Assembly (NCBI GenBank): GCA_963665215.2
Contig: CAXXWW010000003.1
Coordinates: forward strand, 62,001 to 126,000
DNA: 64,000 bases
DNA from: G963665215 sp963665215
Lineage (GTDB): Bacteria > Chloroflexota > Dehalococcoidia > Lucifugimonadales > CAUZJF01
Direction of reading: 5' to 3'
Position numbers and translations under genes: made by a program. The notes below the pieces were generated by a model. That model was not told the DNA's origin and did not search any database. It saw only the letters and a list, made by a program, of their open reading frames with translations. This document shows positions 56,263 to 64,000 of this stretch, in pieces (position 1 is the stretch's first letter; every line of letters starts with the position of its first letter).

Positions 56263-57144
56263 TTGCCGACCTACAGCATAGCGTCAGGCCTTTTCCTGTA
56301 CGACAAGCAGGGGCAAAACGTCGGCGACCCGATCGAAGCGATCCGGTCCGTCGCCGCCGGTCGGTTTCCCGAGACAGAGCTGATGGCCGAGGGTGTGGGA
56401 TGGGAGGAGGGGCCACCGGACCCGAAGCCTTACCGTGACGCCCTTGCGGAACTCGGTGTCTATGCCCACACAATCCACGCCCCATTCAAGGCCATTAACC
56501 TTGCCAGCTTCGACGAATCCGAGCGCAAGGACGGAGTCGAGCAGGTCGCGGCGGCGATGCATTTTCTCGCGGAAGTGGGCGGGAGGACGATCATCGTCCA
56601 CCCGACCGGTGGTCCGTCGACGCCGGGCCTCGCCTACTACACACTGGAGAACGTCGGTGCCGCCACGGAGAACGCCCACAGTTCTATCTCCGAACTGGTG
56701 GCGGTGGCCGAGGCTGAAGGGGTTCGCATGGCGCTTGAGAATCTTCCGGCCAAGGAGAAGGCGGTCCGGCCCTTGGAGACGATGCGGGAGCTGCGGTCAT
56801 TCATGGCCGACCTTCCGGCCGAATACGTCGGCATCTGTCACGACATCGGACACACGCGGCTCATCGGCCTGGATATCGCCGATGAGGCCCGCATCGCATC
56901 GGAGCGCCTATACGCCCTTCACATCCAGGACGGCTCGACAGATTCCGATGATCACCTTCCGCCCGGCCACGGCGTGCTGGACTTCGATTCGTATGCAACA
57001 GCCCTAAACGAAATCGAATTCGACGGGGCCTGGACGCTGGAGGTGCTAGCGAAGAACCATCCTGGCAGCGTCGAGGACGTGGCCATCGAGTTGGCGGATA
57101 TCCGCGACCGGTGGGAATCCGAGGGGATGGGGAACATAAGGTAA
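56263..57144 (+). CDS. Sugar-phosphate isomerase/epimerase TIM-barrel protein
   Basis: 293 residues from TTG 56263, chosen because ggaggag stands four to five bases upstream; an earlier TTG (56251) overlaps that site. Metal and substrate segments include VYAHTIHAPF, TIIVHPTGG, RMALENLPAKEKAVRP, VGICHDIGHTRLIG, LHIQDGS and AWTLEVLAKN. This is the AP-endonuclease-2-like TIM barrel with Glu, Asp, His and Glu ligands. Reaction unknown. Confidence 0.8.
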   Translation: MPTYSIASGLFLYDKQGQNVGDPIEAIRSVAAGRFPETELMAEGVGWEEGPPDPKPYRDALAELGVYAHTIHAPFKAINLASFDESERKDGVEQVAAAMHFLAEVGGRTIIVHPTGGPSTPGLAYYTLENVGAATENAHSSISELVAVAEAEGVRMALENLPAKEKAVRPLETMRELRSFMADLPAEYVGICHDIGHTRLIGLDIADEARIASERLYALHIQDGSTDSDDHLPPGHGVLDFDSYATALNEIEFDGAWTLEVLAKNHPGSVEDVAIELADIRDRWESEGMGNIR

Positions 57145-57184
57145 GAACAACGGGACTGTCAGCAGCATGGGGACGGCTGGTCTC

Positions 57185-57904
57185 ATGAGCGTTAACTTTC
57201 AAGAGCTTGATTACCGTGCAACGCCCTTGGGACTGCTGACCCTGCGCCGACGCAAGGAGATCACCCTCGGCATCGACATATACGAGATAAAGCTGGATGA
57301 AGAGTTCCTGATGTCCAGCCTGTTCACTGTGGGCGAGGTCGCCCTCGCAAACCTAGGTCTGGCGGAACTCTCGGAGCCTGAGGTGGACGTGGTCGTCGGA
57401 GGGCTAGGGCTAGGCTACACCGCCAGGACGGTCCTGGAACATCCGGAGGTGCGAGAGCTCCTGGTGGTGGACACTCTGCGGGAGGTGATCGAGTGGCACC
57501 AACAGGGCCTCCTTCCGCTGGGCGAGCAGCTGACTTCCGACCCCAGATGTAGATTTGTGCACGGCGACTTCTTCGCGATGTCCGCCTCGCGTTTCAGAGG
57601 ATTCGACCCCGAGAATCGCGGCCGGAGGTTTCACGCCATACTGCTGGACGTAGACCACTCACCCCGAGACGTTTTGCACCCCAGCCACACGCCGTTCTAC
57701 GAGTCCGACGGCCTGCGCCGGCTTGTGTCGCACCTCCTGCCCGGCGGGGTCTTTGCCCTGTGGTCCAACGACCCCCCGGACGAGCAGTTCCACATCGCGC
57801 TGTCAGAGGTGTTCGGCTACTACGAGACCCATGTCGTCACCTTCTCCAACCCCATACAGCACCGTGAGGAGGCCAGCACCGTCTATGTCGCCCGAAATGC
57901 ATGA
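57185..57904 (+). CDS. Spermidine synthase-like methyltransferase-fold protein
   Basis: 239 residues. A Rossmann AdoMet-type fold is shown by VVVGGLGLGYTARTVLEHPE (motif I), LLVVDTLREVIEWHQ (acidic residue after strand 2), CRFVHGDFFAM and FHAILLDVDHSPRDVL. The polyamine-synthase gatekeeper pattern is not clear, so it may be a related transferase. ATG 57185 lies 40 bp after the isomerase stop; the pair may be one operon. Confidence 0.75.
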   Translation: MSVNFQELDYRATPLGLLTLRRRKEITLGIDIYEIKLDEEFLMSSLFTVGEVALANLGLAELSEPEVDVVVGGLGLGYTARTVLEHPEVRELLVVDTLREVIEWHQQGLLPLGEQLTSDPRCRFVHGDFFAMSASRFRGFDPENRGRRFHAILLDVDHSPRDVLHPSHTPFYESDGLRRLVSHLLPGGVFALWSNDPPDEQFHIALSEVFGYYETHVVTFSNPIQHREEASTVYVARNA

Positions 57905-57931
57905 GCGGATTTTGCGGATAGGCCGGCCGCT

Positions 57932-58046
57932 TCATTGAAGCCGCATAGCGTAGCCAGTGTCCCTTGACTCCAGGTACTCGTACATCTCGGGCTTGGCAAA
58001 GGCAGCATCGGCCCGGAACAGCAGCCGGACTCCTTGTATCTTGGTT
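57932..58046 (-). pseudogene. IS1380-like transposase fragment
   Basis: The minus strand reads KIQGVRLLFRADAAFAKPEM then YEYLESRDTGYAMRLQ and a stop, resembling the second-Asp region of IS1380-family transposases but from a different lineage than copies 1-3. Both ends are lost; the IS110 element follows directly. Confidence 0.6.
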
Positions 58047-58079
58047 TGGTGTGTAACAATCACTTCACTTAGGTGGATC

Positions 58080-58146
58080 GGGGTGCGGCAGACCGACTAT
58101 TCCTAGGTCGTAGCAGGCCGTGAGAAAGCGAGGGTCGCCGCACCCC
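58080..58146 (+). ncRNA. Candidate IS110 bridge RNA segment
   Basis: In the ~165-bp non-coding leader of the IS110 transposase a perfect 10-bp stem GGGGTGCGGC (58080-58089) / GCCGCACCCC (58137-58146) closes a 47-base loop. IS110 elements are known to express a structured bridge RNA from the non-coding end, with loops that pair to donor and target. Position fits; exact boundaries are unknown. Confidence 0.45.
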
Positions 58147-58229
58147 CCAGAGTTAGAGCCCGAACAGTTGCCTGGGCCAACCAAGCCCGCATCTTGCAAG
58201 GACGGGCCAATAATTCGCAGGAGGTGCTG

Positions 58230-59192
58230 ATGGAACAGGAAGCGACCTACGTAGGCATCGATGTAGCTAAGGCCCAGGTGGACGTTGCGGTGCGTCCCAC
58301 GGACGAAAGATGGGAGGTCTCCCATGACGATGCGGGGATCCGGCAGTTGATCTCCAAGCTGAAGACCCTGGAACCTGTCATGGTGTTGCTTGAGGCTTCG
58401 GGCGGCTTGGAGCTGCCTCTGGTGGCTGCTCTGGCAGCCGAGGCGGTGCCGGTGGTCGTCGTCAACCCGCGCCAAGTGCGGGACTTTGCCAGGGCAACGG
58501 GGAAGCTGGCCAAGACCGACTCGCTTGACGCGGCGGCTATTGCTCACTTTGCCGAAGCGGTCCGACCTCCCGTGCGCCCTTTGCGGGACGCCGAAACCCA
58601 GGCCCTCAACTCCCTGGCTGCCCGAAGGCACCAGGTGATGACCATGCTGGTCTCGGAGAAGAACCGCCTCGGCACCGCCACCGTCGCCGTCCGTCCCCGC
58701 ATCGAAGCCCACATTGCATGGCTGGAGCGGGAGTTGGACGACCTGGACAAGCGTCTGCGTCAGACTCTGCGCCAGAGTCCCGTGTGGCGGGAGAAGGACG
58801 ACCTTCTGCGCACCGTCCCCGGCGTGGGCGAGCAGCTCTCCCTCACTCTTCTGGCCTACCTGCCGGAGCTGGGCACCATGGATCGCCGGCAGGTTGCCGC
58901 CCTGGTGGGAGTGGCTCCCTACAACCGGGATAGCGGCACCCTGCGTGGTAAACGCACCGTCTGGGGCGGACGCGGCCGGGTCCGCGCCGCCCTGTACATG
59001 GGAGCGTTGGTGGCCAGCCGCTACAATCCCGTCATCCGAGACTTCTACCAGCGGCTGTTGGCCGCTGGTAAGCCGAAGAAGCTGGCCCTCACAGCCTGCA
59101 TGCGCAAGCTGCTCGTTATCCTCAACTCCATGCTCAAGCATCGCTCGCCCTGGCACGACATGACTTCCACATTCGTTGTTCATTCCTCTTGA
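58230..59192 (+). CDS. IS110-family transposase/recombinase
   Basis: 320 residues from ATG 58230 (caggaggtgctg in front). N-terminal RuvC-like DEDD domain: YVGIDVAKAQVDVAV (first Asp), MVLLEASGGLE (Glu) and KTDSLDAAAIAHFA (two Asp). C-terminal transposase_20 domain: LLRTVPGVGEQLSLTLLAYL, LVGVAPYNRDSG with the catalytic-Ser type region, and ALYMGALVASRYNP. It works with the bridge RNA for site-specific insertion. The gene is intact. Confidence 0.9.
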   Translation: MEQEATYVGIDVAKAQVDVAVRPTDERWEVSHDDAGIRQLISKLKTLEPVMVLLEASGGLELPLVAALAAEAVPVVVVNPRQVRDFARATGKLAKTDSLDAAAIAHFAEAVRPPVRPLRDAETQALNSLAARRHQVMTMLVSEKNRLGTATVAVRPRIEAHIAWLERELDDLDKRLRQTLRQSPVWREKDDLLRTVPGVGEQLSLTLLAYLPELGTMDRRQVAALVGVAPYNRDSGTLRGKRTVWGGRGRVRAALYMGALVASRYNPVIRDFYQRLLAAGKPKKLALTACMRKLLVILNSMLKHRSPWHDMTSTFVVHSS

Positions 59193-59240
59193 CTTTCAAG
59201 ACAGTTGCTTTCTCCTGGTTGACTCTGCTCTACGCCTCTA

Positions 59241-59410
59241 CTAAGTAAGACGCTGCGAGAAACTGGATGGTTCCAATGAGTCTGCGTCCGCCGCGGAGTC
59301 AGGAGTTGGGTCGACAGGCGCCGCCAGGGGTGCCTCGACCATGACCTCGTATTCTCCTGTGTTGACCGCCCTTGGCCCCGAGCCGTCCTCAACTCCGTCA
59401 CGTCCCGTCA
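59241..59410 (-). pseudogene. C-terminal remnant of unknown protein
   Basis: A minus-strand frame reads AVNTGEYEVMVEAPLAAPVD to SFSQRLT and a stop at 59241-59243. Composition looks coding (Pro/Ala-rich tail) but it is cut at its N-terminal side by the decayed IS256 element. Not recognised. Confidence 0.3.
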
Positions 59411-60747
59411 AGTGGTGTAAGAGTGCGTCATCCTGTTGATGTTGTTTAGGCGGCTGTCGCCTCCGCGAGATCGGCCTCTGGAAGAGCTTCGTTGAAGGTC
59501 AGCACGACAGGTGTGATGTATCGACGGCCAACGGCCCATTCGTCGTGCTGCTCAGCCAGGACGGCGCCAACGAGGCGGCGCACGGCCGGCCGGTTAGGGA
59601 AGATGCCCACCACATCGGTGCGTCGCCGGATCTCCTTGTTGAGACGCTCCTGTGGGTTGTTGGACCAGATCTTCTTCCAGTGGGCGAGTGGGAAGTTGGA
59701 GAAGGCCAGGACGTCGGGTCCGGCCTCGTCCAGTAGAGAGGCGACCTGAGGGAACCGGTTCTGGAGTTTGATCGGTCACCCTGTCGAGCTGGGCGTGTAC
59801 CTCATCGGGGGAGGGTTGCTGGTAGATGGTGCGCACCATGGTGGCTACCCATGGCTGGGCGCGCCTGGGGACCCGAGTGAGCAGGTTGGTCATGAAGTGG
59901 GTGCGGCACCGTTGCCAGCTGGCTCCGCCGAAGACTGCGGCGATGGCGCCGCGGAGTCCCTGATGAGCGTCCGATACAACCAGCTCCACCCCGCCGAGGC
60001 CCCTGGCGGACAGCGAGCGCAGAAAGGCCAGCCAGAAGGCGCCGTCTTCACTCGTACCCACGTCCATCCCGATGATCTCCCGCTTGCCCTCGCCATTGAC
60101 CGCCGTCGCCACCACCACGCTGACGTTGACGATCCTGCCGTCCTCCCTGACCTTCTGGGTCAGTGCGTCCAGCCACAGGTAGGGGTAGGGTCCAGCGGAC
60201 GGCCCATGAAGCCATCCACCACCACGTCCAGCTCCTGACAGATGCGCGACACCTGGCTCTTGGAGATACCCTCACACCCCAGGGCCTTGACCAGATCGTC
60301 CACCCGCCTTGTGGATACACCTTCCACGTAGGCCTGCTGGATCACAGCCAGCAGAGCTCGCTCGCTGCGACGCCGTGGCTCCAGCAGGCTCGGGAAGTAG
60401 CTCCCTTCTCTAAGCTTCGTGATGTGCAACTCCATAGTCCCTACCCGGGTATCCCACGCCCGGGACCGATACCCGTTGCGCTGGGTCACCCGCTCAGGGC
60501 TGCGTTCTCCATACTCAGCACCGATCCTCGATGACACCTCCGCATCCATGATCCCCTCTACCAGCACTCTCAGTGCCTCCCGCAGGAAGTCCACGTCACC
60601 GTCCATTCCCCCCTTGCGCAATAGCTCCAGCAGGTCCATCCTTTCCTTGACCACTGTTGTCCTCCTTTCTCGAGCTTTCTTCTTTGCCCGCTAAGGATGA
60701 CGCGGTGGTCTCTCTTTCTCCAGACCCTCTCCCTCTTACACCACTTC
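59411..60747 (-). mobile_element. Second IS256-type element, decayed
   Basis: About 1337 bp with inverted ends AGTGGTGTAAGAG. The transposase starts near 60654 (MVKERMDLLELLRKGG, family helices, VDGFMGRPL), shifts frame near 60170, continues VVVATAVNGEGKREIIGMDV with VVSDAHQGLRGAI, shifts again near 59775 and finishes LQNRFPQVASLLDEAGPD to SNNPQERLNKEI and ALPEADLAEATAA near 59455. Two frameshifts make it inactive. Unrelated at the ends to elements A-D; no target duplication is seen. Confidence 0.85.
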
Positions 60748-60845
60748 CTGGGACTCTACTTTTCCAACAGCCTGCTAATGCACAGTAGGCAGACCGCCGC
60801 CGTCCCCTGAGTGTCAAGGGCGGCGGGATATTGGGACACGGGGAA

Positions 60846-61553
60846 TTAGGAATCTAGCAGGGCTTCAAAAAGCTCTCGCCAGTCCTCCGCGTTCTCGCTT
60901 CCGTAGGTGACACTGGACAGGACGACGCCGTTGGAGTTGATAGTCACGTGGGCGGCTTGGCGAGTGACGTTGTAACTCTTCACCACCTCCGCATCAGCGG
61001 CGGTCATCGGCCAGGAGAATCCTTCGGCCTTTTTGTAGGACAGGATCTCTTCGGTGCTCTGCAAGGGATCTACGTTCACCGCAAGAAATCCCACGCGGTC
61101 CGCGTATTCGGAGTGAACGTCCTTAAGGTGCCTCAACGAGGCACGGCAGACTGGTCACCAAGTGGTGTAGAAGTAGAGGACTAATGGGCGGCCCTGGAAG
61201 CCTTCCAGGCTGACCTGCTCACCCTCCACGGTGGTCAGCATGAAACCTGGGGCCTTCTGCCCCACCTTGTGGCCTATCTCCACAGCCACTACGGCAGGCG
61301 TCGCCGCAGGCTGTTCAGTTTCCGCCCCTGTGGCAGGGACTATAGGCGTGGACGCCTGGCTGTCAGCAAACGTCTCGGTCCCGGGTGCTTCGCTGCCACA
61401 GCCGGCGAGCATAAGGGCGACCATAGACAGGCATATGGCCAAAGGCAACCACATAGGTCTTCCAGTGAGCGTGAGCAACACTGCCTTTACACGTCCCTTC
61501 ACTACGTTCGTAGTCGAACTGCGAGGATAGCAGGTGGAGTTGATAGTGACCAT
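60846..61553 (-). CDS. TlpA/ResA-like lipoprotein, probable selenoprotein (UGA = Sec133)
   Basis: 235 residues from ATG 61553 (aggcggag in front) if the TGA at 61155-61157 is read through. Signal with lipobox LAGC (C52), Thr/Pro-rich linker, then the thioredoxin-fold start VGQKAPGFMLTTVEGEQVSL and VLYFYTTW. TGA falls exactly on the first Cys of WCxxC, giving W-U-P-V-C (C136), and the frame then stays open for 102 codons through RASLRHLKDVHSEYADRVGF, LAVNVD and VTINSNGVVLSSV to TAA. The cis-Pro is replaced by AAH. A SECIS-like hairpin follows. It should be a thiol/selenol oxidoreductase outside the membrane. The alternative is a Cys-to-stop mutation. Confidence 0.75.
61128..61144 (-). promoter_or_regulatory. 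Candidate bacterial SECIS hairpin
   Basis: On the coding (minus) strand the TGA is followed by 10 bases and then GUGCCUC-GUU-GAGGCAC: a perfect 7-bp stem with a three-base loop starting with G, 17 bases from the UGA to the loop. This meets the loose bacterial SECIS consensus (hairpin close behind UGA, G among the first two loop bases). SelB binding would insert selenocysteine. Confidence 0.6.
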
Positions 61554-61565
61554 CTCCGCCTGCAC

Positions 61566-62081
61566 TAAGCAATAAGAGGGTCGTGCAAAGCTAGGGTCTG
61601 GCCGTTATAGACAGGCGTGCAAGGCGCTGAAGATCGCCAAGTCAGCTCGGTCTTCATGACCAGTCATCCTCCGGCCCGGCGCCATCCGCGCCCCATCATA
61701 CGACAGCCCGAGCAGCCTAGCAGTGTGACCTGATGGAAACGGGCTGAGACGAGGGTTATCGCCCGGCCATCCAAACTCTGCCCACAAGCGAACCGTCCAT
61801 CCACGGCTCCAAGAAGCCGGAATTGGGGACAGAGAACCTTGATTCTCTCGTAAAAAGTCTGTGCAGGTCGAATTAGAACAACCGTGCCCTTGCCTGGGTA
61901 CAATACACAGTCTCTGTTCCGTGTACTACCCCAACATACGGTAGCGCTCAGATGTGCTAAATCGCTGGAACTTCCTCAAAACGGGTTTTTACGAGGGAAT
62001 CAAGCTTGGTCCGCCAGGTAGAAACATACCTGGCGGACCAGGGCCAGGTCTTCACTCCCATACCCGTCTCCGGTGGCCGGT
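61566..62081. other. Intergenic region, nothing recognised
   Basis: Several short open frames overlap on the minus strand but none shows a start site, composition or motif that supports a gene. A near palindrome at 62011-62041 (ccgccaggtagaaacatacctggcgg) may be a terminator or binding site. Confidence 0.4.
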
Positions 62082-63262
62082 TTAGAGTCCATCCCGGCCT
62101 CGCAGCAGCCCGCTCCGGAGTTCTGCGGCAGCCTCTCGCGCCCTCTCGGGATGGTCCTTCAGGTCGAGGTACGCCTGTACCGGGTGGACGCACCGTATTC
62201 CCTCGACCTCGCTGGCTCCGTCGAAGACGCCTTCGTCGTTGGGTATTACCAGCCAGGTGTTGGCGCCCCTTGGTTCTTCCCGGAAGCCGATGTCGGCCAG
62301 GAGCGCTTCCGAGGGGATCTCGGACAGATATACGGTTGCCAGCCGGAACCCGGCGTGCCGTGTCCACAGCCACGCGGCCGGAAGCGCGGTCACCGCATAG
62401 GGTAGTTCCATCTTTGAAAGGGTTTCGGCCAGCGACCGTGTCAGACCGTCCCCCGAGCCGGACGCGATGTGTCCCCGCAGCACTGTGTGCCGGTCGAACC
62501 GGTATTCCTCCTGCCAGGAATCGAGCAGCAGGTTAGCGTCGGCAACGCGAATACCATCCCTGCCGCGTCGAGGCCAAGAGAGGAGATAGACCGCCCATGA
62601 GGAAGGAAAGCACTGAGAGTAGGTCGGAGTCAACCAACGGACTCCAGCAGCTTGCCCACGATGCGGCTCACATGCCCCTCGTCCAGACCGGTGCTGGACG
62701 CGAGGGTGCGCTGCCGGGCCGTTTCGCTAGGTTCCATCAGCAGCCGCCTGGCTATTCGTGAACCCTTTGGGGCAAAGGCGTTTTCCGGCCGGCACGATGG
62801 GCACGCCTGAGACAGATGCGCTGGGGTTTCGCTGGCCAAGGCTATTTGAATAAAAGATTGGGGTGGAACAGATTGGGGTGGCCAAGGTTTTGATAAAAGA
62901 CCCGGCGCTATGATTCTGGCATTGCCGGAAAGGTCCAGCCATGGCAATCTGGCCTGGGCGCAATGCTCCCGCGCCGGTTCCCCCATGTAAGGCACCGCCA
63001 GCAGCGGAATCACCCCATCGGGAAAGCCATCCCTAGCTTCACTCATCTGATGGATTGCCAGGGCCACTTGGTTCAGAGAGCCGGACCGCTTCCATTCCAC
63101 GGCGAAGGAGTTAGGCCCAACAGAAAAAACAGCATCCCAGTTCTGGCCATTGACGTAAGGAACGTCAAAGCACCTGTTGACGATATGACCGAGAACCTCA
63201 AATATTTCGGCCAGACGATCGGCTACCTGACCAACGGCTATGTGTTCATGTGGGACTCGCAT
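62082..63262 (-). pseudogene. Nuclease-like/winged-helix (AbiEi-like) gene broken by an IS256 scrap
   Basis: First part (63262-62634): HIVNRCFDVPYVNGQNWDAV then SFAVEWKRSGS, a D...ExK nuclease-like pattern, WLDLSGNARI, and a MarR-like winged helix (RTLASSTGLDEGHVSRIVGK). A 66-bp scrap of IS256 DNA (62568-62633) then puts in a stop. The second part resumes RRGRDGIRVADANLLLDSWQ to LPYAVTALPAAWLWTRHAGF, NTWLVIPNDEGVFDGASEVE and AYLDLKDHPERAREAAAELR, like the C-terminal domain of AbiEi-type antitoxins. A degenerate attggggtgg duplication near 62850-62885 adds further damage. Confidence 0.7.
62568..62633. repeat. 66-bp internal fragment of the IS256 element
   Basis: Matches the stretch around the IS256 transposase start (caagagaggagatagaccgc, then ccatgaggaagg...gtcggagtcaa) with one missing C. 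It contains neither end of the element, so it was not inserted by ordinary transposition. Confidence 0.9.
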
Positions 63263-63301
63263 ACTTGCTTGTATATCATAGCTTGCATGCCTACACAAGT
63301 A

Positions 63302-63880
63302 TTATAAATTACGCACATTATGACTGCTCCGCCAAGGGCTTGTTGAAAAAGTGGGTTCCAACGGAGGGACAGGGTGCCACAAAAAGGTCGCGACGCTCAT
63401 CATTAGGAATCCAGCAGACCTGGAGCGTGGAGGCTCTCCGATTGTGGTTGGGCCTCCATAAGTATTTGGGGTTGCCGGAACTCCGACTGCTGCTGCCCTG
63501 GGTTTCAATGGAACCGGAGGTTCCGTGCCTTGGTGCAACCGTCGCACGGCCTTGAGCACGTTGTGGGCCAGGGCGGCCATATATCCCTCGCAGTCCACTC
63601 TCCACAATTCGCGCAGGCGGGATTTGGCCCAGCCCAGTCTGTCCAGAGATGCAAAGGTGCCCTCGGCGACGATACGGCGGCCTTTCTGCTCCCGGCGATA
63701 GGCGGCGGTCCGGTTCCGTTCCCTGGCTCTCAGGTGCAGCGGGTGATACATGGTGAGGCCGATGTATTGGCGCTTTTGTCCTGTAGGGAGGCAATCCACT
63801 TTGACCGGGCATGCCCGACAGTCCTTCTGGCGGGCCGCGTATTGATAAACGCCGTCCCGGTTGTGAATCTTGCCCAGCTT
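63302..63880 (-). pseudogene. IS1182-like transposase C-terminal fragment
   Basis: Reads DGVYQYAARQKDCRACPVKV, then DCLPTGQKRQYIGLTMYHPL, ARERNRTAAYRREQKGRRIV and AEGTFASLDRLGWAKSRLRE to YMAALAHNVLKAVRRL. The cysteine cluster and this ending are typical of IS1182-family transposases. The N-terminal half is cut off at 63881-63884 by an IS1380-like end. Confidence 0.75.
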
Positions 63881-63883
63881 AAG

Positions 63884-64000
63884 CCCGAATCCACCGAAAG
63901 GCTGAGGTTACAGCAGGGGAATGGGCGATGAGGGGCAAGGGGAGGCGATGGTCCGGGCACGATTTTGCGTAGAGGGGGCCGGTGTCTGTCTTCAGTCGCC
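63884..64000 (-). mobile_element. Start of a divergent IS1380-like element
   Basis: Begins CCCGAATCCACCGAAAGG directly after CTTAAG and is similar in layout to the transposase-distal end of IS1380 copies 1-3 (a ggtc...gtcttca..cgcc block about 100 bp in), but clearly diverged. The element runs out of the window; its transposase would be on the minus strand. Confidence 0.65.

Noticed and set aside
61664..61903. 79-codon minus-strand frame between the TlpA-like and nuclease-like genes
   Set aside because: Overlaps another frame of equal quality, shows no motif or start site, and composition is not convincing.
1..64000. tRNA, rRNA or known riboswitches
   Set aside because: I saw no clover-leaf with a GGTTCGAATCC-type arm and no rRNA or riboswitch core words on either strand; covariance searches could still find weak cases.

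Overview
The window is GC-rich DNA that looks like an accessory region of a free-living or symbiotic bacterium. The gene content (several Gfo/Idh/MocA oxidoreductases, sugar-phosphate isomerase/epimerase TIM barrels, a PmoA/DUF6807 protein, a CehA/McbA-type hydrolase, FAH and MDR dehydrogenases, a NarL-type two-component system) and the mixture of insertion sequences resemble uncultured Chloroflexota of the Dehalococcoidia/SAR202 type. That placement is an inference from gene families; there is no rRNA or tRNA in the window to confirm it.

Layout. 1-4700: small-molecule enzymes (MDR dehydrogenase end, bicupin, P-loop kinase, HIT hydrolase, aldo/keto reductase). 4842-8044: an IS481-type and an IS1380 element. 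8173-13641: a catabolic block (FAH with an in-frame amber stop, PmoA-like protein, Gfo/Idh/MocA oxidoreductase, TIM-barrel isomerase, Zn alcohol dehydrogenase). 13682-22557: two inverted IS256 copies bracket a two-component system and a mutarotase-like gene; matching inverted 8-bp flanks indicate that this segment was inverted. 22558-30551: a deep transposon nest: an IS5-like transposase split by an IS630, which is split by an ISNCY-type element and an IS3, the ISNCY-type element being itself split by an IS256 and a second IS630. All junctions can be rejoined in frame. 30843-36187: VOC protein, second IS481, third IS1380, and an ABM-domain gene split by a third IS630. 36207-50841: a second metabolic region (isomerases, oxidoreductases, M20 peptidase, alpha/alpha toroid protein, CehA/McbA-type protein, three-gene minus-strand operon). 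50930-53248: a nuclease pseudogene carrying a MITE-like insertion, then a lipoprotein cytochrome c split by a fourth IS256. 53874-56027: a methyltransferase fused to a nuclease-like domain, with a tiny AT-hook-like gene behind it and a frameshifted gene in front. 56263-57904: isomerase and spermidine-synthase-like protein. 57932-64000: IS fragments, an IS110 element with a structured 5' leader, a decayed IS256, a TlpA/ResA-like lipoprotein, a broken nuclease/winged-helix gene and transposase fragments.

The most interesting single signal is the TlpA/ResA-like gene at 60846-61553. Its only internal stop is a TGA exactly where the first cysteine of the WCxxC redox motif belongs. It is followed 10 nt later by a perfect 7-bp hairpin with a G-first loop, which fits a bacterial SECIS. 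The gene is therefore probably a selenoprotein (U-P-V-C) and not a pseudogene.

At least ten genes are broken by IS insertion, stop codons, tandem duplication or frameshift, so the region is under strong transposon pressure. Full-length IS copies within a family have equal lengths (1286, 1719, 1368 and 1237 bp), which points to recent activity.
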